Origin: Psychrobacter sp. Choline-02u-9
GTDB lineage: Bacteria; Pseudomonadota; Gammaproteobacteria; Pseudomonadales; Moraxellaceae
Reading direction: 5' to 3'
DNA length: 42,895 nucleotides
Assembly (NCBI RefSeq): GCF_002836505.1
Contig: NZ_PJBF01000062.1
Location: 1-42,895 of the forward strand
In this document: positions 28,301-35,851 of the stretch, in pieces
Numbering within the stretch: the stretch's first letter is position 1
Layout of the letters: each line of letters starts with the position of its first letter
The notes under the pieces: generated by a model
What the model was told of the DNA's origin: nothing
The model's input: only the letters and a program-made list of their open reading frames with translations
Database searches by the model: none
Position numbers and translations under genes: made by a program

Positions 28301-28738
28301 GCTCAAGTTAGTGGACGCACCAATAATAAAACCGATGGTGAAAAAACCAACCAGCTCTATCCTTATTATCTGATGTATATCGATAATGACGGCAATATAA
28401 TAGCTGACTATACACAAGCGAAGCATCTACTGAGTTCAGCGCGGCAAGCATGCCGTGGACAGCCTGAGCCTATACTAGCAGTATGCGAGACCTTCAATCA
28501 GCGCACCGCTGACGGTCAAGATATGAGCCATTATAGTTTGCTCCTCGACTTAACCATTGAAGCGATAAAGAACGTTAAAGCGGATAAAGACATCGACAGT
28601 CTATTTAGTGGCATGACGACTACCGCTTTAAAAAACGACTTAAATGAGCTGAATGATTTTGAGCTCATTGGTTTTATCGTAGTAGAAGAGCTTACTTCAT
28701 CCAACGTTCAACAGACCAACACAACTAGCGAATTATGA
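25388..28738 (+). CDS. PLD-like domain/SNF2-type superfamily 2 helicase
   Basis: A 1116-residue DNA translocase/helicase candidate. Residues 1-160 look like a phospholipase D-like fold (LQIAASFFSIYAYAAL, FLFTSPTF), but no HKD catalytic motif is visible, so it is probably a binding domain. The helicase core follows: Walker A DSVGLGKT (275-282), DESH (364-367), LSATPVNN (401-408), an inserted helical region (about 500-670), and the C-terminal lobe with KVLIFTAF (716-723), ATDCISEGQNLQ and motif VI QRFGRIDRIGS (830-840). About 260 residues follow without a recognised domain. Its stop overlaps the next start in ATGA, so translation is coupled. It leads a four-gene operon with DUF4391, Mod and Res and is probably an accessory motor of that system. 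The start lacks a clear Shine-Dalgarno. Confidence 0.88.
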   Translation: MKLIDNLNHRFGDDIKENLHAGSKLQIAASFFSIYAYAALKQELKNIDGMQFLFTSPTFVANDVTDKFKKEKREFVIPQLNREDSLYGTEFEIHLRNKLTQKAIAKECAEWIRNKAVFKSNTTNAPMQEFVCVKDKTSLLTYMPIQGFTPVGLGYEKGDAVSNMVNRFDSDYALPYLNLFNQIWQDQQKVTDITDEIVRHIESVYQENDPERIYFLILYNIFKEFLEDLNEDVMPNDLTGYHDTLIWQKLYNFQTDAAVGIINKLETYNGCILADSVGLGKTFTALAVVKYYELRNKSVLVLCPKKLGANWTNYNANLTTNIFAKDRFNYDVLFHTDLSRNSGETLGIDLAKINWGNYDLVVIDESHNFRNRDNFKDKKTRYDRLMEQVIQQGVKTKVLMLSATPVNNRFNDLKNQLALAYEGDSKNLDDKLDTKRDIDTIFRNAQASFNNWSKLPVENRTTKAILDMLDFDFFKLLDSVTIARSRKHIQRFYDTKEVGQFPTRLRPLSYRCSITADESITFNQIYKELASIRMVVYAPLTYIFPSALEKYEDLYDTEVEGKGRFKQQDREKSLQALMTVNLLKRLESSVHAFRLTLHNLKNRLEQALSSIAEYQARKSNDLLSIDIGTGYDDDAYDEGLDGPTSPNDWVGGKLKVHLDDMDILKWHTDLEADYAVVRRLISTISTVTPERDHKLQHLKKHLIDKINNPINPGNQKVLIFTAFADTANYLYEHIAPELLHDFSLHTAKITGSENHTTIKSMVSSRKGYDMQGLLTLFSPRSKQKNDIFPDETREIDILIATDCISEGQNLQDCDYLINYDIHWNPVRIIQRFGRIDRIGSTNDQIQLVNYWPDISLDEYINLRERVENRMVIVDMSSTGDDNVLSSKANDIAYRHEQLKRMQTEVLDLEDANTGVSITDLGLNDFRMDLLSYIEANPNLKRLPNGLHAVVPANDRLGLPAGVIFALKARELAQVSGRTNNKTDGEKTNQLYPYYLMYIDNDGNIIADYTQAKHLLSSARQACRGQPEPILAVCETFNQRTADGQDMSHYSLLLDLTIEAIKNVKADKDIDSLFSGMTTTALKNDLNELNDFELIGFIVVEELTSSNVQQTNTTSEL

Positions 28739-29547
28739 TTTTATACCAATACCCTCAATCAGCTATCGTCGATAGACCTATACCTAAAAAAAAGCTCTAT
28801 GAACAGGGTGCTGCTAATAGTAAGCTTAAGCAGAAGTTTATCGATGAAGTGGCAAAAATTACATGGGCGTATAAACTATCGGCTGGCACACTAAACATTC
28901 AAACTGATACTTTATTTCAAGAAGTGCAGATATTTAGGATTGTCGCACGCACCGCTGACATCGATACCAAAATCATAAAATACATTGATAAGCTCATACC
29001 GACACCCGTTATTTTTGAGGTTGTTTATAATGATAAAGTTCAGGTCGTTGCCACCTATAAACGTGTGAGCCAAGCAGATAAGTCAAAGATCGTACTGAAT
29101 AAATACTATAGCTCAGAATGGCTCGCCAGCGATCAACGTGAGCCGTTGCCGTTGATACTTAATTTGACTGACCTATATACCCATCTGATTGAGCAATTGC
29201 TGCCTAATATTACTAATGATGTCGTGACTGACCAGCCTGCTAAGACACCAAAGCCGCCTAGTCAACATATTCAACCAAAAGCTATTGGGGGTAACGCGCT
29301 TTCTACTGAAGTGAGTATCGTTGCAAAAGCAGAACTGAAGCCGACAGCTACCGTCTCTATCAGTACCACAACGAGTATAGAAGATAAGCTCAAGCACGTG
29401 CAGCAAGTCGAGAGCCTGACAAAGCAAGTCGAGCAACTTCAAAAAAAGGTCAAAAAAGAGCCACAGTTCAACCGTAAAGTTGAGCTTAATATGCGTTTAC
29501 ATAAACTTAAAGAGCAGCTCAATCAGCTCATTAATAAAGCCCATTAA
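28735..29547 (+). CDS. DUF4391 domain-containing protein
   Basis: A 270-residue protein. Residues 1-155 carry the DUF4391-type pattern: start MILYQYPQ, basic PIPKKKLYE, a KFIDEVAKITWAYKL block, IFRIVART and a VIFEVVY strand followed by VATYKR. Then comes a Pro/Thr/Ser-rich linker (about 160-220) and a C-terminal coiled coil of about 50 residues rich in Lys, Glu, Gln and Leu. Its biochemical function is not known to me. The gene starts inside the helicase stop codon (4-base overlap), which argues that the two proteins act as a complex, and the methyltransferase gene follows 76 bases on. A role in contacting the helicase or DNA is inference. Confidence 0.8.
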   Translation: MILYQYPQSAIVDRPIPKKKLYEQGAANSKLKQKFIDEVAKITWAYKLSAGTLNIQTDTLFQEVQIFRIVARTADIDTKIIKYIDKLIPTPVIFEVVYNDKVQVVATYKRVSQADKSKIVLNKYYSSEWLASDQREPLPLILNLTDLYTHLIEQLLPNITNDVVTDQPAKTPKPPSQHIQPKAIGGNALSTEVSIVAKAELKPTATVSISTTTSIEDKLKHVQQVESLTKQVEQLQKKVKKEPQFNRKVELNMRLHKLKEQLNQLINKAH

Positions 29548-29623
29548 TAAAACTTATTCAAAAATAATGGCTACAACCAATTGTCGTACTTTATTCATAC
29601 TCACCAGATTTAGGAAGACCTAG

Positions 29624-31519
29624 ATGACTAACACTGCCCAAGCAAACCAACCTGATAACGATTCTCTCGACATGCACAGCCCTAACCTAGTCGATGACAA
29701 TGTGCAAAAAATCATGGCGCTATTTCCCAACTGTATCACTGAGTCAAAAGACGATAATGGTAATCTAAAAAAGGCTGTAGATTTTGATTTGCTGCGTCAA
29801 GAGCTGTCACAGTCATTGGTCGAAGGCGGTCAAGAACGCTATCGGTTAGACTGGCCGGGTAAGCGTCAAGCGATACTAGAGGCCAACTCCCCTATTGCCA
29901 AGACGCTGCGCCCAGCGCGTAATGAGAGCGTGAACTTTGATACTACTGAAAATCTATTTATAGAAGGTGATAATTTAGAGGCGCTCAAGCTATTGCAAGA
30001 AAGCTATTTAGGTCAGGTCAAAATGATCTACATCGACCCACCCTACAACACAGGTAATGATTTTGTATATGAAGATGACTTTTCTGAAGATACAGCAGAC
30101 TTCTTAGAGCGTTCAAAGCAAAGGGATGAAGAAGGCAATCGGCTGATTACTAATACTGAAAGTAATGGACGGTTCCACTCTGATTGGCTGACTATGATGT
30201 ACAGTCGCCTTAAACTAGCTAGAACGTTATTGAAGGATGATGGCGTTATTTTTATTAGTATTGATGATAATGAGGTATATAACTTAAGAAAAATTTGTAA
30301 TGAGGTTTTTGGTTTAAGTAATTTCTTAGCTGAAATTGTTTGGCAACATAGTGTTCAACCTAAAGGATATACTGGAAAATTTTCTATTCATCACAATTAT
30401 ATTTTAGTATTTCAAAAAAGTAATAGCTTTGAGTTACAGCTACTAGAGCGAACGGAAGAACACAATAAAAATTATTCAAACCCAGATAATGATCCTAATG
30501 GTAAATGGAGAGCAGGAGATGTACGAAATGCTCTATATAGACCCAACTTAATATATAACATTAAAACACCCTCTGGAAAAACTATCTCGCCACCTGAAAA
30601 AGGATGGAGATGGAGTAAGGACACGTTGAACAAAAAAATAGAGACTGGAGAAGTTATTTTTAACGAAGACGAAACTAAAATAACACGTAAAATCTATTTA
30701 AATAACTTAGATGGCCGAACGCCTGAAACACTATGGTTTGGGAAGGATTGTGGCACTACGAGGAGCGCAGCAGGACAAATTAAAAGCTTATTTGAATCAA
30801 AAGCTGTGTTTGATACGCCAAAGCCCATAGAGTTACTCAGTCATATTTTTCAGATTTCGATTAAAGAGAATGACTTAGTTTTAGACTTCTTTGCAGGCTC
30901 ATCTACGACTGCGCATGCGCTAATGGAACTGAACGCTCAAGATGGTGGTAACCGCAAGTTTATTATGGTTCAGCTTCCTGAGAAAACTACTGACGACTCA
31001 GTTGGAAATAAAGCAGGTTATTCTACTATCTCTGAAATATCCAAAGAACGTATCCGCCGTGCCGGTCAGAAAATACTAGAAGACAATCACGATAAAGAAG
31101 GTATCGAAAATCTAGATATTGGCTTTCGCGTGCTAAAAATTGATAGCACTAATATGAAAGACGTCTATTACACACCTGATGAGTACTCGCAAGCAGAGCT
31201 TGATAACCTAGAGTCACATATCAAAGAAGACCGCAATGGTGAGGATTTACTATTCCAAGTCATGCTCGATTGGGGCGTGCCTTTATCCTTACCCATTGAA
31301 GTCAAAGACATTCAAGGCAGCTTAGTCTATTACGTGGGTATAGATAGCTTAGTTGCTTGTTTTGACACGCTAACGACGAACTTAATAGATGAGATATCAA
31401 AGGACAAACCACTAAAATTTGTCTCAAGTGAGCTAGCGATAGCCCATGACCAAGACAAAACCAATATCAAAGCACGCTTTGCGCAACTGTCACCTGACAC
31501 GCAAGTGAAGTTCATCTAA
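29624..31519 (+). CDS. type III-like DNA adenine methyltransferase (Mod subunit)
   Basis: Beta-class amino-methyltransferase, 631 residues. Motif IV DPPYNTG lies at 138-144 and the AdoMet motif I DFFAGSSTTAHAL at 421-433, the order expected of the beta class, with the target recognition domain between them (about 210-415). The region LDWPGKRQAILEANSP (75-90) upstream of motif IV is typical of type III Mod. AGGAAG precedes the ATG. The Res gene starts 11 bases after the stop. Modified base is likely N6-adenine; the target sequence cannot be read from the protein. The DNA for the recognition domain is much more AT-rich than both flanks (45 G+C in the 180 bases from 30241, against 56 in 120 bases at 29761-29880), a sign that it was swapped in by recombination. 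Confidence 0.93.
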   Translation: MTNTAQANQPDNDSLDMHSPNLVDDNVQKIMALFPNCITESKDDNGNLKKAVDFDLLRQELSQSLVEGGQERYRLDWPGKRQAILEANSPIAKTLRPARNESVNFDTTENLFIEGDNLEALKLLQESYLGQVKMIYIDPPYNTGNDFVYEDDFSEDTADFLERSKQRDEEGNRLITNTESNGRFHSDWLTMMYSRLKLARTLLKDDGVIFISIDDNEVYNLRKICNEVFGLSNFLAEIVWQHSVQPKGYTGKFSIHHNYILVFQKSNSFELQLLERTEEHNKNYSNPDNDPNGKWRAGDVRNALYRPNLIYNIKTPSGKTISPPEKGWRWSKDTLNKKIETGEVIFNEDETKITRKIYLNNLDGRTPETLWFGKDCGTTRSAAGQIKSLFESKAVFDTPKPIELLSHIFQISIKENDLVLDFFAGSSTTAHALMELNAQDGGNRKFIMVQLPEKTTDDSVGNKAGYSTISEISKERIRRAGQKILEDNHDKEGIENLDIGFRVLKIDSTNMKDVYYTPDEYSQAELDNLESHIKEDRNGEDLLFQVMLDWGVPLSLPIEVKDIQGSLVYYVGIDSLVACFDTLTTNLIDEISKDKPLKFVSSELAIAHDQDKTNIKARFAQLSPDTQVKFI

Positions 31520-31530
31520 GGGGCTAAAAC

Positions 31531-34500
31531 ATGGAAATTAAATTCAAAGAGCTCCAGTATCAGCTAGACGCCGTCAACGCCGTTGCAGATTGCTTCAAGG
31601 GGCAACCGAAAGAAGTCGCTCAACGATATACTATTGACCAAGGTAAACAGAAAGTACCAGCTAAACCAAAAGGCGAAAACTTATCCTTATTCACCAATGA
31701 CGAGCTGGCTAACACTGGGCAATCTTCATTATTCGATGAGCTACATATCGGCTATGCCAATGCCCCGATTAACGACTTATCAGCGGTATTACAAAATATT
31801 CAAAGTGTGCAGGCAAGCCAAGGCTTAACTCAGTCGAATGAGTTAGTAACTGATGATAGTTCCAAAAAAAGCGGTAAGGGTGAGAATCTAACGTCCAGCC
31901 CTATTAATCTGAACATTGAGATGGAGACTGGTACGGGTAAAACGTACTGCTATATCCGCTCTATGATGGAGCTAAATAAGCGCTACGGTTGGTCAAAATT
32001 CATTATCGTCGTACCAAGTATTGCTATCCGTGAAGGCGTGGCAAAGACCTTTGAGATGACCGCTACGCACTTTCAACAGTTAGATAGATACAAAAAAAGG
32101 CCTCGGCATTTTGTTTATAATTCCGATAATCTACATGATCTTGAAGTGTTTAGCTCAAGCTCAGATGTTTGGGCAATGATTATTAACGTGCAAGCTTTTA
32201 ACACTATAAAGCAAGGCGCTAACAATAAAGCTGCCCGTAAGATTTATGCTGAAATGGATGACTTTGGCTCACGTCGTCCTATCGATGTGATACGCCGCAA
32301 CAGCCCTATTCTTATTCTTGATGAACCTCAGAAGATGCAGTCTAAGAATACCTTAGAGAGTCTGAGTTATTTTAATCCATTGTTCATCATGCGCTACTCA
32401 GCAACACATAAGCGAGACTACAATCTTGTTTATCGCTTAGATGCGTTAGACGCCTACAATCAAAAGCTGGTCAAAAAGATTACCGTCAAAGGGGTTGAAG
32501 TTAAAGGTTTGTCAGGTGCTCATGGCTACTTATATCTGCAAGATATAGAAGTGTCTTCATCCGACCCTACTGCCAGACTTGATATAGAAGAGAAGACCAA
32601 ATCAGGCGTCAAACGCCGTATCCGCCGTGTCAAAAAAGGTGACGACCTCTACGCACTGTCCAAGCAAGCTGAGCAGTATAAAGACCGTTATGTGGTCGCT
32701 GAGATTGATGCACGTGAGCAATCATTGACCTTTACTAATGGTATCAAGATTTATGTTGGTCAAGCACTCGGTCAAATCGATGAAACGCTTATGCGTACTA
32801 TTCAGATACGAGAGACCATTCGCGCCCATCTAGAAAAAGAACGAGTGCTGTTCAATCAAGGATTGAAGGTATTGAGCTTATTTTTTATTGATGAAGTGGC
32901 TAAGTACCGTCAATACGACGATAAGGGCAATCGCACAGATGGTGAGTATGCTCAAATCTTCGTTGAACAGTACAATCAAATCGTTGAGGATATGATAGGG
33001 CTAAATATAGACAATGATCCTTACATCGACTACCTACGCAATATTGATGTCGATCATACTCATAATGGCTATTTCTCAGTCGATAAAAAAAGCCAACAGA
33101 TGATTGACCCTAAAACCAAGAAGTTCGATGACGAAGAGCTGGGCGGTAAAGTCAATTTAGCCGATGATATCGATGCTTATGACCTTATTCTAAAGGATAA
33201 AGAGACCCTACTCTCATTCCCTGAGCCACATGACTCAGAAGAGACACGCCATAAGAAAAACGTTCGCTTTATCTTCTCACATTCTGCTCTAAGAGAAGGC
33301 TGGGATAATCCAAACGTGTTTGTTATATGTACCCTAAAGCATTCTGAAAACACCATTTCTCGCCGACAAGAAGTAGGACGAGGCTTGCGTTTGGCAGTAC
33401 GCAAAGACGGTATGCGTATGGATGCCAATCACTTGTCCAAAGGTGATATTCATCTTATAAACAACCTTACTGTAGTCACCAATGAAAGCTACACCGACTT
33501 TGTGACTAACTTGCAAAAAGAGCTGGCAGCAGCTTTGTCTAGCCGACCTACTAAAGCCACAAAAGACTATTTTTATAATAAAGTACTAACGCTAGATGAT
33601 GGTAGCAAGCATGAGGTAAGCGATCGTGACGCTGATATGATTGTCCATTATCTTATTAAAAATGATTACATAGATTTTGATAAAAATATCACGGATAGCT
33701 ATCATGAAGCCGTTAACAACGATAGCTTAGCACCGCTACCAGAGGCACTTGTACCTTTAACAAATCAAATAGTAAAACTAATCGGCGGTATCTTTAATCC
33801 CAAAGACCTTGAAGGTATGACCGAAAATGATAACAAGACAACACCCAATCCTATCAATGAGAATAATTTTAAGAGAAAAGAATTCTTAGAGTTATGGAAT
33901 CGTATTAATCACAAGGCAGTATTTGAGATTAAGATAGATAGTGCAAAACTTATAGCGCAGAGCATTCAATCCGTTGAAGCAGCAGCAAAGCAAAGGAATA
34001 ATAACTTTGTAGAATCACTTAGCTATAAGCTCGCTCAATCTACTCAGCGCGATACTATCTCTCATGAAGAATTGACCGCTAGGCAGTCATTTGATAGCCC
34101 TACTACCTCAACTGAATCAGCAGATATTTCTATACGTTCACAAGTGAAATATGACTTGATAGGCTCACTCAGTGAACAGACGGATCTTACCCGTCGTAGT
34201 ATCGTGGCTATTTTGAAAGGCATTAATAACGCTATTTTTGCGCAGTTTAAAAATAACCCTGAAGCCTTTATACGTGAAGTGGCGCGCCTTGTTAACGAAG
34301 CACGTATCAGGATGGTCATTCAAGGACTGACTTATTATACGATCGACCAGACCTACCCACTTAATGAGATTTTTGTGTCCAATCAAAAAGTTCCTAGTGA
34401 CTCACTAAAAGTTAGCCGACATGTCTTTGACTATGTAGCGACTGACTCGAGCATCGAACAACGCTTTGCTCAGGAGCTAGAAGGTGCGATTGAGGATGTT

Positions 34501-34800
34501 GCTGTATACGCTAAGCTGCCTGATAGATTTAAAATTCCGACTCCTGTAGGCGACTATAATCCTGACTGGGCCATTGCTTTCAACGAAGGCAAAGTGCGGC
34601 ATATTTATTTTGTCGCTGAAACTAAAGGTTCAATGGTCGATGCAGACTTGCGTGAAAAAGAAAAGTATCGGATAGAGAGTGCTAAATGTTTCTTTGATGC
34701 ATTAAATTTAAAAGCCAGTGAGGACAACAGCCTTGCAGGTCAAGCTGTAAAGTATGGTGTGATTGACAGCTTTGATGAGTTATTAAAGCTGGTTGGATAA
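31531..34800 (+). CDS. type III-like restriction helicase-nuclease (Res subunit)
   Basis: Partner of the upstream Mod. 1089 residues: an N-terminal region with Q-tip-like LQYQLDAVNAV, Walker A METGTGKT (131-138), motif II DEPQ (264-267), motif III SAT (290-292), motif VI QEVGRGLRL (613-621) and a C-terminal PD-(D/E)xK nuclease with PD at 1011-1012 and the E1030-T-K1032 pair. Residues about 40-125 form a low-complexity insert before Walker A, longer than I expect in simple Res proteins. AAGGGG lies before the ATG. The gene appears intact with all catalytic motifs, so the pair could restrict. A strong terminator follows after 25 bases. Confidence 0.93.
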   Translation: MEIKFKELQYQLDAVNAVADCFKGQPKEVAQRYTIDQGKQKVPAKPKGENLSLFTNDELANTGQSSLFDELHIGYANAPINDLSAVLQNIQSVQASQGLTQSNELVTDDSSKKSGKGENLTSSPINLNIEMETGTGKTYCYIRSMMELNKRYGWSKFIIVVPSIAIREGVAKTFEMTATHFQQLDRYKKRPRHFVYNSDNLHDLEVFSSSSDVWAMIINVQAFNTIKQGANNKAARKIYAEMDDFGSRRPIDVIRRNSPILILDEPQKMQSKNTLESLSYFNPLFIMRYSATHKRDYNLVYRLDALDAYNQKLVKKITVKGVEVKGLSGAHGYLYLQDIEVSSSDPTARLDIEEKTKSGVKRRIRRVKKGDDLYALSKQAEQYKDRYVVAEIDAREQSLTFTNGIKIYVGQALGQIDETLMRTIQIRETIRAHLEKERVLFNQGLKVLSLFFIDEVAKYRQYDDKGNRTDGEYAQIFVEQYNQIVEDMIGLNIDNDPYIDYLRNIDVDHTHNGYFSVDKKSQQMIDPKTKKFDDEELGGKVNLADDIDAYDLILKDKETLLSFPEPHDSEETRHKKNVRFIFSHSALREGWDNPNVFVICTLKHSENTISRRQEVGRGLRLAVRKDGMRMDANHLSKGDIHLINNLTVVTNESYTDFVTNLQKELAAALSSRPTKATKDYFYNKVLTLDDGSKHEVSDRDADMIVHYLIKNDYIDFDKNITDSYHEAVNNDSLAPLPEALVPLTNQIVKLIGGIFNPKDLEGMTENDNKTTPNPINENNFKRKEFLELWNRINHKAVFEIKIDSAKLIAQSIQSVEAAAKQRNNNFVESLSYKLAQSTQRDTISHEELTARQSFDSPTTSTESADISIRSQVKYDLIGSLSEQTDLTRRSIVAILKGINNAIFAQFKNNPEAFIREVARLVNEARIRMVIQGLTYYTIDQTYPLNEIFVSNQKVPSDSLKVSRHVFDYVATDSSIEQRFAQELEGAIEDVAVYAKLPDRFKIPTPVGDYNPDWAIAFNEGKVRHIYFVAETKGSMVDADLREKEKYRIESAKCFFDALNLKASEDNSLAGQAVKYGVIDSFDELLKLVG

Positions 34801-34825
34801 AGTATCCATGACCTAGTAAAAAACC

Positions 34826-34860
34826 AAGCCACCTTGCGTAATGCTAAGGTGGCTTTTTTA
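34826..34860 (+). terminator. terminator of the helicase-DUF4391-Mod-Res operon
   Basis: Ten perfect pairs (34826-34835 with 34846-34855), ten-base loop and a run of T. It lies 25 bases after the Res stop. Confidence 0.92.
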
Positions 34861-35356
34861 TTGAAGTAAGATATACGTAAATAGCTTAGTTTATGTGCAT
34901 TCAATAACTCGGCACACCTAAGAAGTAGCCATTCATCGTCATCCTATTAAATCTATATGCATGAGAATGAGGCGACCCCTTACAGCGCCCTACTAGCGGC
35001 TGCTTTTGATCAAGATAGTGATAGATGATTATTAATAAGATAAATATTTTTATCACCTCTCTAGAGAGACCCTTAAACCCTTGTTTTATATATGTTTAAT
35101 AGTGAAAAATAGTCTTTGAAGAATCTTTAAATAGTCTTTTAGCCTGTTTAAATAGTCTTTTATTCGAAAGACTATTTGCCTATTTCTATGAACGCCAAGT
35201 ACCACCCTACACAATTTTTTCCTAACAAGATTTTGCGCATGAAATAGCCTTTTAATTGCGATAAAACTTTAATTGTAAACACAAAGTGGCTGAGGCCTTT
35301 TCTTCTGCCTAAAGTATATTACTTAGTGTATTAGATTAAGAAACCTCTCATAATAC
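34861..35356. other. AT-rich non-coding region of the element, possible origin or control region
   Basis: About 500 bases between the convergent Res operon and AlpA gene without a supported gene. It holds a perfect 12-bp palindrome CTCTCTAGAGAG at 35057-35068, the iteron-like repeats at 35107-35177, and two TTTAATTG motifs near 35250-35275. Nothing else recognised. Confidence 0.5.
35107..35177. repeat. iteron-like repeats AAATAGTCTTT
   Basis: Three direct copies at 35107-35117, 35129-35139 and 35150-35160 (start-to-start 22 and 21 bases) and one inverted copy at 35167-35177. The second and third copies share the longer word TTTAAATAGTCTTTTA. The two-helical-turn spacing is typical of iterons or of cooperative protein binding sites. 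Confidence 0.8.
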
Positions 35357-35394
35357 AAAAAAATAAACCGCCCTACTTTTAAAGTTAGGGCGGT
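35357..35394 (-). terminator. terminator of the AlpA-like gene
   Basis: Nine-base arms 35367-35375 and 35386-35394 (ACCGCCCTA/TAGGGCGGT) followed in minus orientation by TTTATTTTTTT, ten bases after the stop. Confidence 0.9.
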
Positions 35395-35403
35395 CAGATA
35401 AAT

Positions 35404-35655
35404 CTATACTGAACGTTCTGCAATCTTCGTATTAATCCATTCTGCAATCTCGCTTGCTACCCACACTACTCTTACCTGTGTCAGTTGTACCTTCTTAGGG
35501 AATGTTGGGTCATAACGATCAGAATTTTCATTAACCATCTCATAAATCGTAGAACGACTAAGACCAGTATAGCTACCAACATCTTTAATACTCAGTAGTT
35601 GTGGTATGTGATTACATTGCTCGATTACTGGCTGTGCTGCGTTTAAATTTTCCAT
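35404..35655 (-). CDS. AlpA-family DNA-binding regulator / excisionase-like protein
   Basis: A small winged-helix protein. The ATG at 35655 is chosen because GGAG lies six bases before it, giving 83 residues; a longer frame from 35685 would cross an inverted repeat. The domain reads LLSIKDVGSYTGLSRSTIYEMV (recognition helix in GLSRSTIYEMV), then FPKKVQL and WVASEIAEWI, the usual AlpA layout. In CP4-57, AlpA activates the integrase and promotes excision; a similar role here is inference. The leader upstream contains a 10-bp inverted repeat and a motif shared with the leader of the Gp2/YfjJ-like gene. Confidence 0.88.
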   Translation of the reverse strand: MENLNAAQPVIEQCNHIPQLLSIKDVGSYTGLSRSTIYEMVNENSDRYDPTFPKKVQLTQVRVVWVASEIAEWINTKIAERSV

Positions 35656-35673
35656 GATTATCTCCGAATTATT

Positions 35674-35726
35674 GTATGGGAACATCTGTTCTCATACAGT
35701 CAGGGAGTCCTGTATTTTTTTATGAG
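35674..35726 (-). promoter_or_regulatory. leader with inverted repeat upstream of the AlpA-like gene
   Basis: GTATGGGAAC (35674-35683) and GTTCTCATAC (35688-35697) form 10-base arms with one wobble and a 4-base loop. Next to it lies CAGG-GAGT-CCTG (35701-35712) and then a T-tract in GTCCTGTATTTTTTTAT (35707-35723). A similar GTCC-GTATTTTT-AT block and an inverted repeat precede the gene at 40197-41117. Confidence 0.55.
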
Positions 35727-35752
35727 ACTTATATCGTCCGATAGACCTTATG

Positions 35753-35778
35753 CATAGAGTAATAACATAGAGTAATAA
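35753..35778. repeat. 13-bp perfect tandem repeat
   Basis: CATAGAGTAATAA occurs twice in direct contact (35753-35765 and 35766-35778), just before the terminator stem. Confidence 0.85.
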
Positions 35779-35808
35779 AAAGGAGCTGATGATTCAGCTC
35801 CTTTTTTT
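35777..35808. terminator. bidirectional terminator between AlpA-like gene and the next minus-strand gene
   Basis: Arms AGGAGCTGA (35781-35789) and TCAGCTCCT (35794-35802) with a 4-base loop, A-run on the left and T-run on the right. It serves the minus-strand gene ending at 35852. Confidence 0.9.
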
Positions 35809-35851
35809 GTGTCAAAAACACTTTTAATAATAAGTTTCATACATGACTATC

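Noticed and set aside
31864..31870. Seven-A tract in the Res gene as a phase-variation switch
   Set aside because: A 7-base tract is common in this AT-rich genome and too short to argue for programmed on/off switching; no long simple repeats were seen in Mod or Res.
25388..34800. Operon considered as DISARM or BREX
   Set aside because: No DUF1998 helicase partner, DrmB, BrxL, PglZ or BrxA/B-like proteins are visible; Mod and Res are of type III kind.
35107..35177. Repeats considered as a CRISPR array
   Set aside because: The 11-16-base repeats with about 10-base gaps are far too short, and no cas genes are present; iteron-like binding sites fit better.
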